Shown: positions 1-8,273 of the stretch, in pieces
How positions within the stretch are numbered: the first letter of the stretch is position 1
How the letters are laid out: each line of letters opens with the position of its first letter
Source of the DNA: Corallincola holothuriorum
GTDB taxonomy: Bacteria > Pseudomonadota > Gammaproteobacteria > Enterobacterales > Neiellaceae
Reading direction: 5' to 3'
DNA length: 64,000 bases
Assembly: GCF_003336225.1 (NCBI RefSeq)
Contig: NZ_QPID01000002.1
Span: 1-64,000 of the forward strand
The notes under the pieces: generated by a model
What the model was told of the DNA's origin: nothing
The model's input: the letters and a program-made list of their open reading frames with translations, nothing else
The model's database searches: none
Program-made: the position numbers and the translations under genes

Positions 1-1092
1 TTTTCTCTAACACTGGATGGTATCCAAGCGCCCGCTTAGCGGTGATGCTGCATGGACAAGGGTAGTAAGAGTTAATTATGCAATCTGTTGGGATCGATGT
101 AAGTAAAGCCAAGCTCGATTGTTGCTGGCTGCGGGATTCACAAAAGAACAAAGTTAAGTGCAAAATATTTAAGAATCAGCCTGACGAATTCAGACACCTG
201 GGTGATTGGCTGGTAAAGAACACTGGCAGTCAGCCGGATGAGATCCATGTGGTATTGGAAGCCACAGGCGTTTATCACGAAGCTGTTGCTCTGCAGTTGT
301 ACGACAGGGGCTTTCGGGTCAGCGTTGTAAACCCAGCACGGCCTAAGAAGTTTGCTGAGTCGATGGGGTATGTTCATAAGACCGATAAAAAAGACAGTGT
401 GATACTGGCGAAGTTCGGCGAGCAGGCAAAACTGGCTTTGTGGGTGCCTGAGCCGAGGAAAATACGCCAGCTTAAGGCGTTGATAGCACGCCTTGAAGCC
501 CTGGATGAGGACCTTCAGCGTGAGAATAATCGTCTGGAGGCCGCAGAGCTGACACAGGCATCGGAGATTGTCATTGAATCACTGACAACGATGCTGGAAG
601 CGCTTGAAGCTGAGCGCAAGCGTCTGTTGAGTGAAATCGATGACCACATTGATAATCACCCGGACCTCAAAAAGAACCGAGCATTGCTGGAAAGCATTCC
701 GGGTGTGGGGCCGGTGGTATCACGCATGATGCTGTCTGTTATCGGCAGCCGGTGTTTCAGCAGCGCTAAAGAGCTTGCTGCATTCCTTGGCCTTATACCT
801 CGCCTGAGAGAGTCGGGGACGATGAAGGGACGAACCATGCTAACCAAGCAGGGTCCGGCAAATGTGAGGGCCAAGCTCTACATGGCTGCGGTGGTCGCTA
901 AAAGTGTCAACCCGGATATCCGGCAACACTACGACCGACTGGTAAAGAACGGTAAAACAAAAATGCAGGCGCTCGCTGCGGCAATGCGCAAGCTGACTCA
1001 TATTTGCTTCGGCGTGCTTAAGCACCAGAGCGAGTATCAGCCTCAAACAGCGTGAAAATCACTGCTTGAGGCATGACGAGCAAGATGGTATC
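1..1092 (+). mobile_element. IS110-family insertion sequence, left end outside window
   Basis: The element contains one transposase gene. IS110-family elements usually carry a noncoding segment upstream of the transposase of one to three hundred bases that encodes the bridge RNA; only 77 bases are visible here, so the left end probably lies before position 1. The right end is placed near 1092. From about 1094 the sequence becomes the interior of an intergenic repeat that is intact at 1268-1400, while the first bases of that repeat are missing here. The 9-mer gatggtatc occurs just inside both sides (15-23 and 1084-1092). The boundaries are inferred, not proven. Confidence 0.7.
78..1055 (+). 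CDS. IS110-family transposase (DEDD, Tnp_20)
   Basis: This is a site-specific recombinase that moves the element through a RuvC-like domain plus a serine-containing C-terminal domain, guided by a bridge RNA in family members that have been studied. At 325 residues it is normal length. The N-terminal domain has GIDVSK (Asp7), LEATG (Glu61) and the pair TDKKD (Asp103, Asp106), which form the DEDD set. A coiled-coil linker covers about residues 120-185. The C-terminal Transposase_20 part has the helix-hairpin-helix-like SIPGVGP and then RESGTMKGR with the expected serine. The frame is intact with no stop or shift, so the copy may still be active. Confidence 0.93.
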   Translation: MQSVGIDVSKAKLDCCWLRDSQKNKVKCKIFKNQPDEFRHLGDWLVKNTGSQPDEIHVVLEATGVYHEAVALQLYDRGFRVSVVNPARPKKFAESMGYVHKTDKKDSVILAKFGEQAKLALWVPEPRKIRQLKALIARLEALDEDLQRENNRLEAAELTQASEIVIESLTTMLEALEAERKRLLSEIDDHIDNHPDLKKNRALLESIPGVGPVVSRMMLSVIGSRCFSSAKELAAFLGLIPRLRESGTMKGRTMLTKQGPANVRAKLYMAAVVAKSVNPDIRQHYDRLVKNGKTKMQALAAAMRKLTHICFGVLKHQSEYQPQTA

Positions 1093-1093
1093 T

Positions 1094-1216
1094 CTCCCCT
1101 AGGAGAGGGGACAAGAGAAATGCCGCGCTGCTGGCTAATTGAAAATTTGCTCCGCTATTCTGTCTTTGCTGCTTCTCCCCTTGCGGGAAAGGCTGTGATG
1201 AGGGGGCTTATTAGGT
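1094..1216. repeat. Palindromic intergenic repeat, copy 1 (5' end missing)
   Basis: About 120 bases match the second copy at 1268-1400. The outer parts pair with each other: a C-rich left arm with tcccctaggagagggg, then an A/T-rich middle containing gaattgaaaatttgctc-like sequence, then ttctccccttgcggg and a gatgagggggct right arm. This copy lacks the first ~17 bases (the ccctcaccctagc part), which are replaced by the right end of the IS110 element. This suggests the element inserted into it. Confidence 0.75.
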
Positions 1217-1227
1217 GACGCTAAACT

Positions 1228-1267
1228 CCAAAACACCAAAACACCAAAACACCAAAACACCAAAATA
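1228..1267. repeat. Tandem repeat, 8-bp unit ccaaaaca x5
   Basis: Five head-to-tail copies of ccaaaaca, the last one altered to ccaaaata, lie between the two palindromic repeats. There is no coding potential. The tract is the kind that varies in copy number by slippage. Confidence 0.9.
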
Positions 1268-1400
1268 CCCCTCACCCTAGCCCCCTCCCCTAGGAGAGGG
1301 GACAAGAGAAATATCGTGCTGCCGGCGAATTGAAAATTTGCTCGGCTATTCTGTCTTTGCTCCTTCTCCCCTTGCGGGAGAAGGTTGGGATGAGGGGGCT
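1268..1400. repeat. Palindromic intergenic repeat, copy 2 (complete)
   Basis: This is the complete form of the repeat. The left arm begins ccctcaccctagcccc, contains the self-complementary cccctaggagagggg, and the right arm ends gggatgagggggc, complementary to the start. The middle matches copy 1 with scattered substitutions. It has the look of a MITE or a REP-type element and encodes no protein. It lies downstream of the convergent gene ending at 1453 and could also act as a transcription barrier. Confidence 0.8.
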
Positions 1401-1452
1401 TTTTCTTGTTGTTAAATCGATAATAATTGGCCGGGGCCGGTTGGAGTTATGT

Positions 1453-2019
1453 CTAAACGTTGTGCTGACTAAGTGTATCAGTCGGACAATAACAACCTAA
1501 CACTTCCATCGGCATCACCGCCGGATGGGGCGTGGCGATCTGTTTGAGGATACTTTCCACCAGGCTATTGCGGCTGCTGCACAGTAGGCCAGCAGAGTAA
1601 GGGCCAAAGTAGCGTAATTGTCCCGTACTATCGAGCAACAGGGTTGCTGGTGTCGCCGGTATCCAACGTGCTAGCACAGGGTGCTGCTCTAATGACAGCG
1701 TGATATTCCTTACTTTGAGCTCGGTGGCTTGTTTTTGTAGCTGTTTTATATGGCGACTGGCGCGGGGCCGGCAGTCGCAACCCTGTTGGGTGAAATGGAC
1801 CATCACGGCGCCGTTCTGTTCACTTGCTATGGGGAGATGCTGTCTTAGGGTTGCAGTGAATGTTGCCGGTGATTCAGTGAGCGGACGCACGCGGTCATGC
1901 TGATCAAAAAGAATCAGCGGGGCAAATTGGGTGTACCAAAATGCCCAAGCGGTAAACCCTATCCAGACCACGAATAGGGTAAAGCTTGCTAGATATTTTC
2001 TAGTGACGATCTGTTTCAA
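1453..2019 (-). CDS. Membrane-anchored thioredoxin-fold protein (DUF6436-like)
   Basis: The 188-residue protein has a single N-terminal membrane anchor (about residues 10-30) and a periplasmic domain that reads as thioredoxin-like. A strand-turn motif FTQQGCDC (about residues 75-82) stands where the CxxC active site would be, followed by a helix, then a cis-Pro-like segment IPATPATLLLDSTG. The spacing is CxC, not CxxC, so classic disulfide exchange is uncertain. A second CxC pair (GCYC) lies near the C-terminus. The DUF6436 assignment is from memory of the family. The start is TTG with no strong Shine-Dalgarno. It follows the chemoreceptor gene on the same strand, but a hairpin separates them. 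Confidence 0.6.
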   Translation of the reverse strand: MKQIVTRKYLASFTLFVVWIGFTAWAFWYTQFAPLILFDQHDRVRPLTESPATFTATLRQHLPIASEQNGAVMVHFTQQGCDCRPRASRHIKQLQKQATELKVRNITLSLEQHPVLARWIPATPATLLLDSTGQLRYFGPYSAGLLCSSRNSLVESILKQIATPHPAVMPMEVLGCYCPTDTLSQHNV

Positions 2020-2039
2020 CGGGCCAATATTTTGAATAA

Positions 2040-2060
2040 GGGGCTATTTGGACTAGCCCC
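2040..2060 (-). terminator. Hairpin terminator after chemoreceptor gene
   Basis: A 7-bp stem (ggggcta / tagcccc) with a 7-base loop lies 9 bases beyond the chemoreceptor stop codon. On the minus strand it is followed by a short T-rich run (ttattc). The U-tract is weak. Confidence 0.55.
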
Positions 2061-2068
2061 ATATTGGG

Positions 2069-3580
2069 TTAATTGCGCTGTTCGAGATGGAAGCTGACCA
2101 GCGCATCTTTCAAACTGTTAGATAGTTTCTCTAACTCCTTAGCGCGGTTAGCAGCCCCTTCGCTGATGGTTGCTTCCTCTTCTGTTACGTCCCTCACTTC
2201 TGAGGCCGCGGCGGCGATCTCTGCGCTGGCACCTTGCTGTTCATCAATCGCCGAGGTCATCAAGCGGGTCAGTTCCAGTGCTTCTGTCAATTGGATACGG
2301 GTTTGTTCAAATGCCGATTCAGACTGGTTGGCCGCTTCAACACTCCCACCCGCTTTGCTTAAACAAGCTGTCATCGCGTCGACAGAGGCGCTGCTGCCTT
2401 GTTGTAGGGAATCGATGATCCCTTTAATCTCTTCTGTCGACTCCTGTGTCCGTGAGGCGAGTGAACGCACTTCATCGGCAACGACGGCGAAACCGCGCCC
2501 CTGCTCACCAGCGCGAGCTGCTTCAATCGCTGCATTGAGGGCGAGTAAATTGGTTTGCTCGGCGATAGCTTGAATAACGTTGAGTGCGGCACTGATGCTT
2601 TCGCAGGAAGCGGCTAATTCGGTCACCGTGCTGCTCGTGTTTTGCAGCAACTGTTCCAGATCAGTAACCATAACTCGAGTTTCATTAATCGTGCTTTGGC
2701 CATCGTTGATCTGGCCGTTGGCATTGTCCATGGCGCCCATCACTTGCTGCGCCATCTCTGCTTCTTGTACGACGGAATGAGACATCTGCTCGGTTGCCGC
2801 GGCGATCTGCTCCACGCGGCCGCGCTTGGTATTGACTATGCGGTTAAGATCTTCACTGGCGCGATTCATGCCGCTGGAGGCACCTTGCAGTGTGGTGTTT
2901 GAGTGGTCTATCTGTAATAGCAGTTGAGACATCCTTGCCAGCATGTCATTGAACTGTTTCAGCAGAGGGATATCTTCATTCTGGCAGCGCGCCATTAGAT
3001 CCAGTGAATTAGGATCTCGGGTGATTTGCTTGGTTATTTCAGCTAATTCGGTGCCCATTACCCCTTCAGCGAAAGAGCGTTTGGCAATGATGATGAGTAG
3101 GGCTGCTTCGACGACGACAAAGGCGGCGTGGATCAACATGTAACCGAAGGTATTATGCCCCTCTTCAAATGCCCAAACTCCGGCACCACTGTTTTGCAGC
3201 ATTAGAAAGCTGATGTGATGCAGTGCAATAACCACGGCCGCAGCCAGAATACATTTCCAGTCGCGGTACATGATCAGTAGAGCTAACAACACAAAAATAG
3301 AGAAATGCATCTCTATCAGCCCTTCTACTTGATGGATATGCAATGCCGCAAATACCATGAGGGCGACCCCCACAGCGATCCGCGCCAGGGCAGAATCTTG
3401 AGCAGACTTCATCAATAGGATAGGGATGAGCATCGCCGGTGCACCGATCAAGATCGCAGCGAGCCAGCTACCACCTGAGATCGCCAGGATCAGTGCCAGG
3501 GCAAATAGTGCCACTAGAATGATCTGCATCAGTTGATCGGCTTGGCGGCGGAATGGAAGCGTGGGTTCTGACATAGACAT
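2069..3580 (-). CDS. Methyl-accepting chemotaxis protein, six-TM sensor
   Basis: The 503-residue chemoreceptor signals to CheA/CheW. The first ~185 residues contain about six membrane spans instead of the usual periplasmic ligand domain. They carry a conserved-looking pattern ([30 protein letters not shown]) with several histidines, so this is likely a membrane-embedded sensor. After a HAMP-like or linker region comes the signalling domain with the hallmark hairpin tip: [32 protein letters not shown]. The protein has no CheB/CheR-tethering pentapeptide at its end (ends HLEQRN). There are no other che genes nearby. Start codons at residues 1 and 3 are equally possible. The ligand cannot be told from sequence. 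Confidence 0.93.
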   Translation of the reverse strand: MSMSEPTLPFRRQADQLMQIILVALFALALILAISGGSWLAAILIGAPAMLIPILLMKSAQDSALARIAVGVALMVFAALHIHQVEGLIEMHFSIFVLLALLIMYRDWKCILAAAVVIALHHISFLMLQNSGAGVWAFEEGHNTFGYMLIHAAFVVVEAALLIIIAKRSFAEGVMGTELAEITKQITRDPNSLDLMARCQNEDIPLLKQFNDMLARMSQLLLQIDHSNTTLQGASSGMNRASEDLNRIVNTKRGRVEQIAAATEQMSHSVVQEAEMAQQVMGAMDNANGQINDGQSTINETRVMVTDLEQLLQNTSSTVTELAASCESISAALNVIQAIAEQTNLLALNAAIEAARAGEQGRGFAVVADEVRSLASRTQESTEEIKGIIDSLQQGSSASVDAMTACLSKAGGSVEAANQSESAFEQTRIQLTEALELTRLMTSAIDEQQGASAEIAAAASEVRDVTEEEATISEGAANRAKELEKLSNSLKDALVSFHLEQRN

Positions 3581-3932
3581 AGGTTTCCAATTGGCTAAAT
3601 GGCTTTTCGCGGCTGCTTTAGTTATCGGCCAAGCCAGAGAATGGTTTAGTGGCTTTGCCCCGGCATCGTGCCTTGTTCAGCGTAGCGTTAATACAGATGC
3701 AGCGGCATCGCGGCTAGGAGCATCTAAATCCTTGATGTAAGGCTAAACAACTTTTTGTTAAATAATAGGAAACATGCCACATTTTGGATCATCGTTCCGG
3801 CCGATGGTGAGTGGTTTTGTGGTGTAAATCACCAATGGGTTGCCCGTGTGCTTGAGGGATCAAATACGAGGAAGTTGTGGTGCTAGTGAGTGGGCGTGGT
3901 TAGCGCTGAAGCTGAGCAGGAAAAGTGGGCGC
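3581..3932. other. Intergenic region without a recognised gene
   Basis: About 350 bases lie upstream of the chemoreceptor gene and beyond the end of the heme-binding-like gene. No open frame with a credible ribosome site was seen. It should contain the chemoreceptor promoter, but no motif could be assigned. Confidence 0.5.
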
Positions 3933-3959
3933 AAAAAGAGGCGACACTTGGCCGCCTCT
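3933..3959 (-). terminator. Rho-independent terminator of the AKR / GlcG-like operon
   Basis: The stem agaggcg / cgcctct lies 34 bases past the stop codon and, on the minus strand, is followed by five T residues. Good form for an intrinsic terminator. Confidence 0.8.
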
Positions 3960-3992
3960 GTGCGTGAATAGGGAAAAGCCTGAACAAACTAT

Positions 3993-4385
3993 TTAAAGGG
4001 CGTCGATAGCAGCTTGACCTAAAGCGGCATCATCCTGTTCACTCATACCGCTGATGCCGATGGCACCCACCACCTGTCCGTCCACATAGATGGGAACACC
4101 ACCACCGATACCGGTGAAACGAGCGTCACTCCAATAGCCCATATCTTTGCCTGTTTCTTGCGCCCATTGCGCCAAATTCGCGCTAGGTTGACGATCCCTC
4201 GCTGAGGTATAGGCTTTGTTTTGTGCCAGAACAGCGGCATGAAACGCCACCCCGTCCATACGGGCGAAACTGACCAGTTCACCATGGGCATCGACGATGG
4301 CCGCTGCAATAACCACGCCTTTGGCTGTGGCCAATTCGAGCGATTTATTGAGTAATGTTTGAGCGTGAGAAAAACTGATATCCAT
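3993..4385 (-). CDS. GlcG/HbpS-family heme-binding-like protein
   Basis: The 130-residue protein is of the GlcG/HbpS (former DUF336) type, a family with heme-binding and cobalamin-adenosyl-like folds whose exact roles are mostly unknown. Typical features are AAIVDAHGELVSFARMDG near residue 30, a central helix with NKAYTSA, and the glycine-rich end GGGVPIYVDGQVVGAIGISG. A longer open frame exists, but an AGGA sits 6 bases before the ATG at 4385, so that start is preferred. It follows the aldo-keto reductase by 17 bases and is probably co-transcribed. The neighbours suggest a redox or detoxification pair, which is inference. Confidence 0.85.
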   Translation of the reverse strand: MDISFSHAQTLLNKSLELATAKGVVIAAAIVDAHGELVSFARMDGVAFHAAVLAQNKAYTSARDRQPSANLAQWAQETGKDMGYWSDARFTGIGGGVPIYVDGQVVGAIGISGMSEQDDAALGQAAIDAL

Positions 4386-4402
4386 GTTCATTCCTGTGTT
4401 GC

Positions 4403-5374
4403 TTAAGGTAGCTCTTGGCCACGGGCGGTAACGAAAAGCTTGTACCAGTCTTCGCGACTGAGTTGCACCTGGGTGGCCATCGCACAGGCGCGAAGACGGC
4501 CTTCGTGGGTGGTACCCAATACCGGTTGGATAGTCGCGGGATGCTGCATCAACCAAGCCAGAACAATAGCTTCTGCGCTGGTTTGATAGCCGTGAGCCAT
4601 CTCTCTGACCAATCCGGCGGTGGCGTGTACATGGGGTGGTTGGCCATCAAGGTTGCGGCCACTGAATAACCCTTGTGCTAAACAACCCCATGATTGCAAT
4701 TGAATGTCGTTCTGCTTGCAGTAATCCGTCAGGCCAGCGGTATAACCCACATTAGCGCTATCGCCAGTGCCTACTAGCACAGCATCTTCAACAAAATCCG
4801 CTTGGCTCAAACTGAGGGGTAATTGGTTGATCACCAATGGCTGCTTAATCTGAGACTGTAGCAGCGAGATCTGGTGTTGGTTCATATTGGAGACACCAAA
4901 GTGGCGTACTTTACCCGCGCTTTGCAAGCGGTCAAATGCCTCCGCAATCAGTTCGGGTTGCATCAGTGGATCCGGGCGATGCAACAGCAATGTATCCAGA
5001 TATTCAGTACCTAAGCGACTAAGGATGTTATTAACACTCTCTTCAATCCACTCAGGGGATAGGTCATAACGTTTCGGACCATGAGCATCTTCAAAGCGGA
5101 TCCCACATTTGGATTGCAAGATGATCTGTTCACGCAGCTCTGGACGGGCTTTAAGCACTTCGCCAAATACCTGTTCAGCTTTACCCATGGTGTAGATATC
5201 AGCGTGATCAAAATAGTTTATCCCGCACTCCAGTGCGGTATTGACGGCTTGATGGGCCAGATCGATATCTTGTTGACTATAGGGGGCGTTATCCCAGCTA
5301 CCGCCCAGTCCCATACAGCCATATATCAGTCGGCTGGCTTTAGGTAGGTGGTTTTGTATAGGTGTCTTATTCAT
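4403..5374 (-). CDS. Aldo/keto reductase (YdhF-like)
   Basis: The 323-residue NADPH-dependent oxidoreductase has a TIM-barrel fold. Motifs are IYGCMGLGGSW at the first strand, FDHADIYTMGKAE (catalytic Asp and Tyr of the Asp-Tyr-Lys-His set), the strand LQSKCGIR with the Lys, and LLLHRPDPL with the His. VRHFGVSNM and the cofactor-binding segment with QPVLGTTHEGR follow. It resembles Escherichia YdhF by overall pattern. The start at 5374 is chosen because AGGAG lies 5 bases upstream; the longer frame adds 18 residues with no family resemblance. It is first in a two-gene operon with the GlcG-like gene. Substrate unknown. Confidence 0.92.
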   Translation of the reverse strand: MNKTPIQNHLPKASRLIYGCMGLGGSWDNAPYSQQDIDLAHQAVNTALECGINYFDHADIYTMGKAEQVFGEVLKARPELREQIILQSKCGIRFEDAHGPKRYDLSPEWIEESVNNILSRLGTEYLDTLLLHRPDPLMQPELIAEAFDRLQSAGKVRHFGVSNMNQHQISLLQSQIKQPLVINQLPLSLSQADFVEDAVLVGTGDSANVGYTAGLTDYCKQNDIQLQSWGCLAQGLFSGRNLDGQPPHVHATAGLVREMAHGYQTSAEAIVLAWLMQHPATIQPVLGTTHEGRLRACAMATQVQLSREDWYKLFVTARGQELP

Positions 5375-5437
5375 GGTCACTCCTGTTCGGACTGGGCTAA
5401 TCCTAAATCGGTCAGCAAAGCGTGCCAAGTACTAAAG

Positions 5438-5473
5438 AACGAAAAGCTCGAACTATAGTTCGAGCTTTTCGTT
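5438..5473. terminator. Perfect 36-bp palindrome, likely bidirectional hairpin
   Basis: The arm aacgaaaagctcgaacta is followed directly by its exact reverse complement. It lies between the small gene ending at 5544 and the promoter of the aldo-keto reductase gene. As RNA it would form a long stem with a TTTT-containing 3' arm in either direction. It is most simply a terminator for the small gene, but it could also be a protein-binding site for the reductase promoter. Confidence 0.6.
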
Positions 5474-5543
5474 TAGCTTTCATCGATAGAATGTTTGCCT
5501 ACAGTGGCAGGGGGCTACCGTTGTCGGCATCCATCGATCCGCG

Positions 5544-5735
5544 TCAGTAGTAGATGTCATCGCTGTTATGTACCTGCGGGTCATTAATGACTTCGTCGAA
5601 GCGTACGACAAACTCATGATCATCTACATAGTCAGCCATCAACAACAGATGATGCTCCTTATCGATGCTGCGTATCCGGCCATCGCCTTTTTTTGTTGCG
5701 CAGAAATTGCCCAACTTGGCTTTTGAAACATCCAT
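5544..5735 (-). CDS. Small hypothetical protein
   Basis: A 63-residue acidic protein with no signal peptide or membrane segment. It begins MDVSKAKLGNF and has a middle segment KEHHLLLMADYVDDHEFVVRFDEVI that predicts beta strands. It was accepted as a gene because GGAG stands 7 bases before the ATG and the frame is isolated between terminator-like structures. No family was recognised. Confidence 0.6.
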   Translation of the reverse strand: MDVSKAKLGNFCATKKGDGRIRSIDKEHHLLLMADYVDDHEFVVRFDEVINDPQVHNSDDIYY

Positions 5736-5912
5736 AAGAGTGCTCCAATATGAGGTCGGCCATCCGGCTAAGTATAGTTGAAGATGCGCGCTATGAAGGA
5801 ACGGTCTGTTGCAGGGGGGGCTAGGTCGGAGGGGTAAAACTGTAAACTGTTTTCATCCGTTGATAACTCTCTGTTAGGCTTAGTGTTCGAGCATTTACAT
5901 CGTGAATGAGCT

Positions 5913-6821
5913 ATGGATCTGTCTAAGTTCGACCTGAATTTATTAAAATGCCTAATGGTGTTGCTGCAAGAGAAGAACACCAGTAAAGCGGCAGAAAGAT
6001 TAGGCGTTAGCCAGCCCGCAGTGAGCCGTTCATTGGCGAAAATACGGACACATTTTGATGACCCTCTGTTCGTGAAGCAGGCGCGAGGACTGGGGCTAAC
6101 TGACAGAGCGGTAGAGTTGGCTGAACAACTGCCTGACGTATTGGCTAAGCTTGAAAGCTGCTTGGCAGGCCAGGAGTTTGAGCCATCCCAACTGACCGGA
6201 AAACTGCGTCTGGCGATCAATAACTATCTCTCCGAAAGTCATGGTTTTGCTATTTGCCAAGCAGTGTTGTCTGAAGCCCCCAATATAGAACTAGAGCTAC
6301 ATAACTACAGTCCATCCACACAGATCCAATTGGTTCGCCAAACCATCGATGCGGCCATCAGTTTTTATCCGTTAGAAGTGTCGAAAGAGATACGTCAGAC
6401 TAAGATAACAAGCACCCCGGTAGGGGCCTTCTGTCAATTGAACCACCCTATACAAGGACAGGTGTTTACCGCAGATGATCTGCTGCGCTATCCCATTGCG
6501 GGGTTAATTCTGTCTGAGTTCAATGAGCAAGGCATGCAGATAGAAAAGCTCCTTAAACCTGGTCAGCATCTGAAGCCCAAATTCAGAAGCCAGCAACTAA
6601 GTACCATACTCGATTATACGGCTTCATCTGACGCCTTGTGTATTGCGCCCCGAAGCAGTTACACCACGCAGATGCAGACACGTTTTCGTTTTGTTGAGCT
6701 CAGTCATCAAGATAAAGGCATCGATATGCCGGTGGTTTTGCTCTATCACAACAGTCAGCACCGGACTAAGAAGTATCAATGGTTAACACAAGTGATCAGT
6801 TCGCTATTTCAGGATGTGTGA
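5913..6821 (+). CDS. LysR-family transcriptional regulator
   Basis: The 302-residue protein has the N-terminal winged helix-turn-helix of LysR regulators (DLNLLKCLMVLLQEKNTSKAAERLGVSQ, then PAVSRSLAKIR, residues 6-48). A periplasmic-binding-like effector domain fills residues 90-295. It is divergent from the small gene at 5544-5735 and the reductase operon; LysR regulators often control a divergent neighbour, so these are the first candidates for its targets. The effector is not evident. Confidence 0.93.
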   Translation: MDLSKFDLNLLKCLMVLLQEKNTSKAAERLGVSQPAVSRSLAKIRTHFDDPLFVKQARGLGLTDRAVELAEQLPDVLAKLESCLAGQEFEPSQLTGKLRLAINNYLSESHGFAICQAVLSEAPNIELELHNYSPSTQIQLVRQTIDAAISFYPLEVSKEIRQTKITSTPVGAFCQLNHPIQGQVFTADDLLRYPIAGLILSEFNEQGMQIEKLLKPGQHLKPKFRSQQLSTILDYTASSDALCIAPRSSYTTQMQTRFRFVELSHQDKGIDMPVVLLYHNSQHRTKKYQWLTQVISSLFQDV

Positions 6822-6854
6822 GCTTTACCAACTTAGTCTATTTGTGCCGAGAAC

Positions 6855-6880
6855 TAAAAAAGGCGCCTTTCGGCGCCAAG
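6855..6880 (-). terminator. Rho-independent terminator of DUF3179 gene
   Basis: A GC-rich stem ggcgcc / ggcgcc with loop tttc, followed on the minus strand by six T residues. It lies 25-50 bases past the DUF3179 stop codon and may also slow readthrough from the LysR gene. Confidence 0.85.
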
Positions 6881-6906
6881 CTAGAGCATGTTGGGTGTCT
6901 CAGCCG

Positions 6907-8073
6907 TTAGTTCATCACTTCTGTGTTGGGGAACCAGTGCGACCAGACCATCCAAAATATACCGTTGAGCATAGGGATTTGTTCTAGTCGACCAAGTGCC
7001 GTGTTGCCGTGAATATCGATGGTGCCAAGACTGTCGACAGAGACTGTTTGGTTGTCGATTGTTCGGCTGAATAAATTGGTGATACTGCGCTGCTCGTCGT
7101 ACACCAGTACCATGGGTTGTCCCTCAAACTCGAATTCATAGGTAGGCTGACTCTTGACGAAATCCAGGGTGAAAGCGATCTCTTTGTTGTCGCCACGGTA
7201 GCCCCACACCTGCTCTTTAAAGCCAACACGTTCATCTTTCATATCCAGCGTGGGGAAAATCGGGCCATGCTCTTCACTGAATTGATTTTTCATGGGTTGT
7301 TCAAAGAGTGTGAGCAAGAAGTCGTCTAGCGCGCGGTCAAAGCCATAAATAAATACCGTACCATGCGGGTAGAGTTCTTTAAAATCGGCCCAGGTCATCA
7401 TGGTGTTGGGATGCTCTACGGGACTTGTTTTGCCAAACTCTGAAGTCATGGTGACTTGCTGAATGAGGTCGCCACTCTGACGGTCCACCATAACTAGGTT
7501 GTTATTGGTTTGGATTAAAATACCTATGTCGGACTCACCTTGACCGAGATCTTGCTCAATAACCACGGGTAGATTGCTTAGCGCACAGAACGTCATGGTG
7601 ACCTCTTTACCGCCGATGTTGTCACCGGCAATGTGAGGTATTTCAAGATGCTTGCGCGGGAAGCCGCGTACGTCACCGTTGATCTCTACTGCGTAGACAA
7701 TGTCTTCGTCATTTATTATCACATCAGCCTCAATAACGCTTACGTAGTTAGCCGTATGCTGATAGGAAGGGAAGAAAGCGGCGAGTAGGAAATTAGCCGC
7801 GATGATACAGACTAATACGCCACTGGTGGCCATCGTCATCCAGAACTTGGTCCACATTTTGTAGCGACAATGTAGGTGCCATAGGTATCCCATCATGGCC
7901 AGATTCAAGCCGATGAACCACCAACGGTATTGATAGTAGGTGACAATCCATTCTCGTGGCAGATCTAAACTTTGCCCTGGCTCAGTCATTAAGACCGCGC
8001 TAAATATTGAAAATGCCGCGGTGACGAAGGCGACGATGCGAAACCAAATGCGTTGTGTTTTGGCTGTGTTCAT
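6907..8073 (-). CDS. DUF3179 membrane protein
   Basis: The 388-residue protein has three hydrophobic segments in the first ~115 residues, then a soluble DUF3179 domain (about residues 125-375). That domain shows its usual features: VYAVEINGDVRGFPRKHLEIPHI, the cysteine-containing MTFCALSNLP, and a late WGYRGDNKEIAF plus LVYDEQRSITNLFSR. The family is widespread and its biochemical role is not known; many members are predicted to be exported. A GGGGG run 10 bases upstream of the ATG supports the start. Single-gene unit with its own terminator. Confidence 0.88.
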   Translation of the reverse strand: MNTAKTQRIWFRIVAFVTAAFSIFSAVLMTEPGQSLDLPREWIVTYYQYRWWFIGLNLAMMGYLWHLHCRYKMWTKFWMTMATSGVLVCIIAANFLLAAFFPSYQHTANYVSVIEADVIINDEDIVYAVEINGDVRGFPRKHLEIPHIAGDNIGGKEVTMTFCALSNLPVVIEQDLGQGESDIGILIQTNNNLVMVDRQSGDLIQQVTMTSEFGKTSPVEHPNTMMTWADFKELYPHGTVFIYGFDRALDDFLLTLFEQPMKNQFSEEHGPIFPTLDMKDERVGFKEQVWGYRGDNKEIAFTLDFVKSQPTYEFEFEGQPMVLVYDEQRSITNLFSRTIDNQTVSVDSLGTIDIHGNTALGRLEQIPMLNGIFWMVWSHWFPNTEVMN

Positions 8074-8225
8074 AGGTCGTATCCCCCTTGAAGTTGATAT
8101 CGCAAGATATTAGGGGGAGAGGGGGGCTTGAGACAGCCACAGCAGAGACTAGCTGGTATACCAAATATGGTATGTCTTATGGTGAAAAAGCTGCTTAGTT
8201 GGCTAAGAGACCTATTTTAATGCTT

Positions 8226-8252
8226 AAAAAAGCACCTGAACGGTGCTTTTTT
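8226..8252 (-). terminator. Symmetrical terminator of phnA-like gene
   Basis: The sequence aaaaaagcacc / ggtgctttttt is perfectly paired with a 5-base loop. It gives a U-tract on both strands, so it can terminate from either side; the gene it serves is the phnA-like gene ending 22 bases away. Confidence 0.9.
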
Positions 8253-8273
8253 ATCAATAACGATGCTGTTGGG

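Noticed and set aside
1094-1400. CRISPR-like array
   Set aside because: There are only two copies of a long palindromic element and one 8-bp tandem repeat; no regular spacers and no cas genes.
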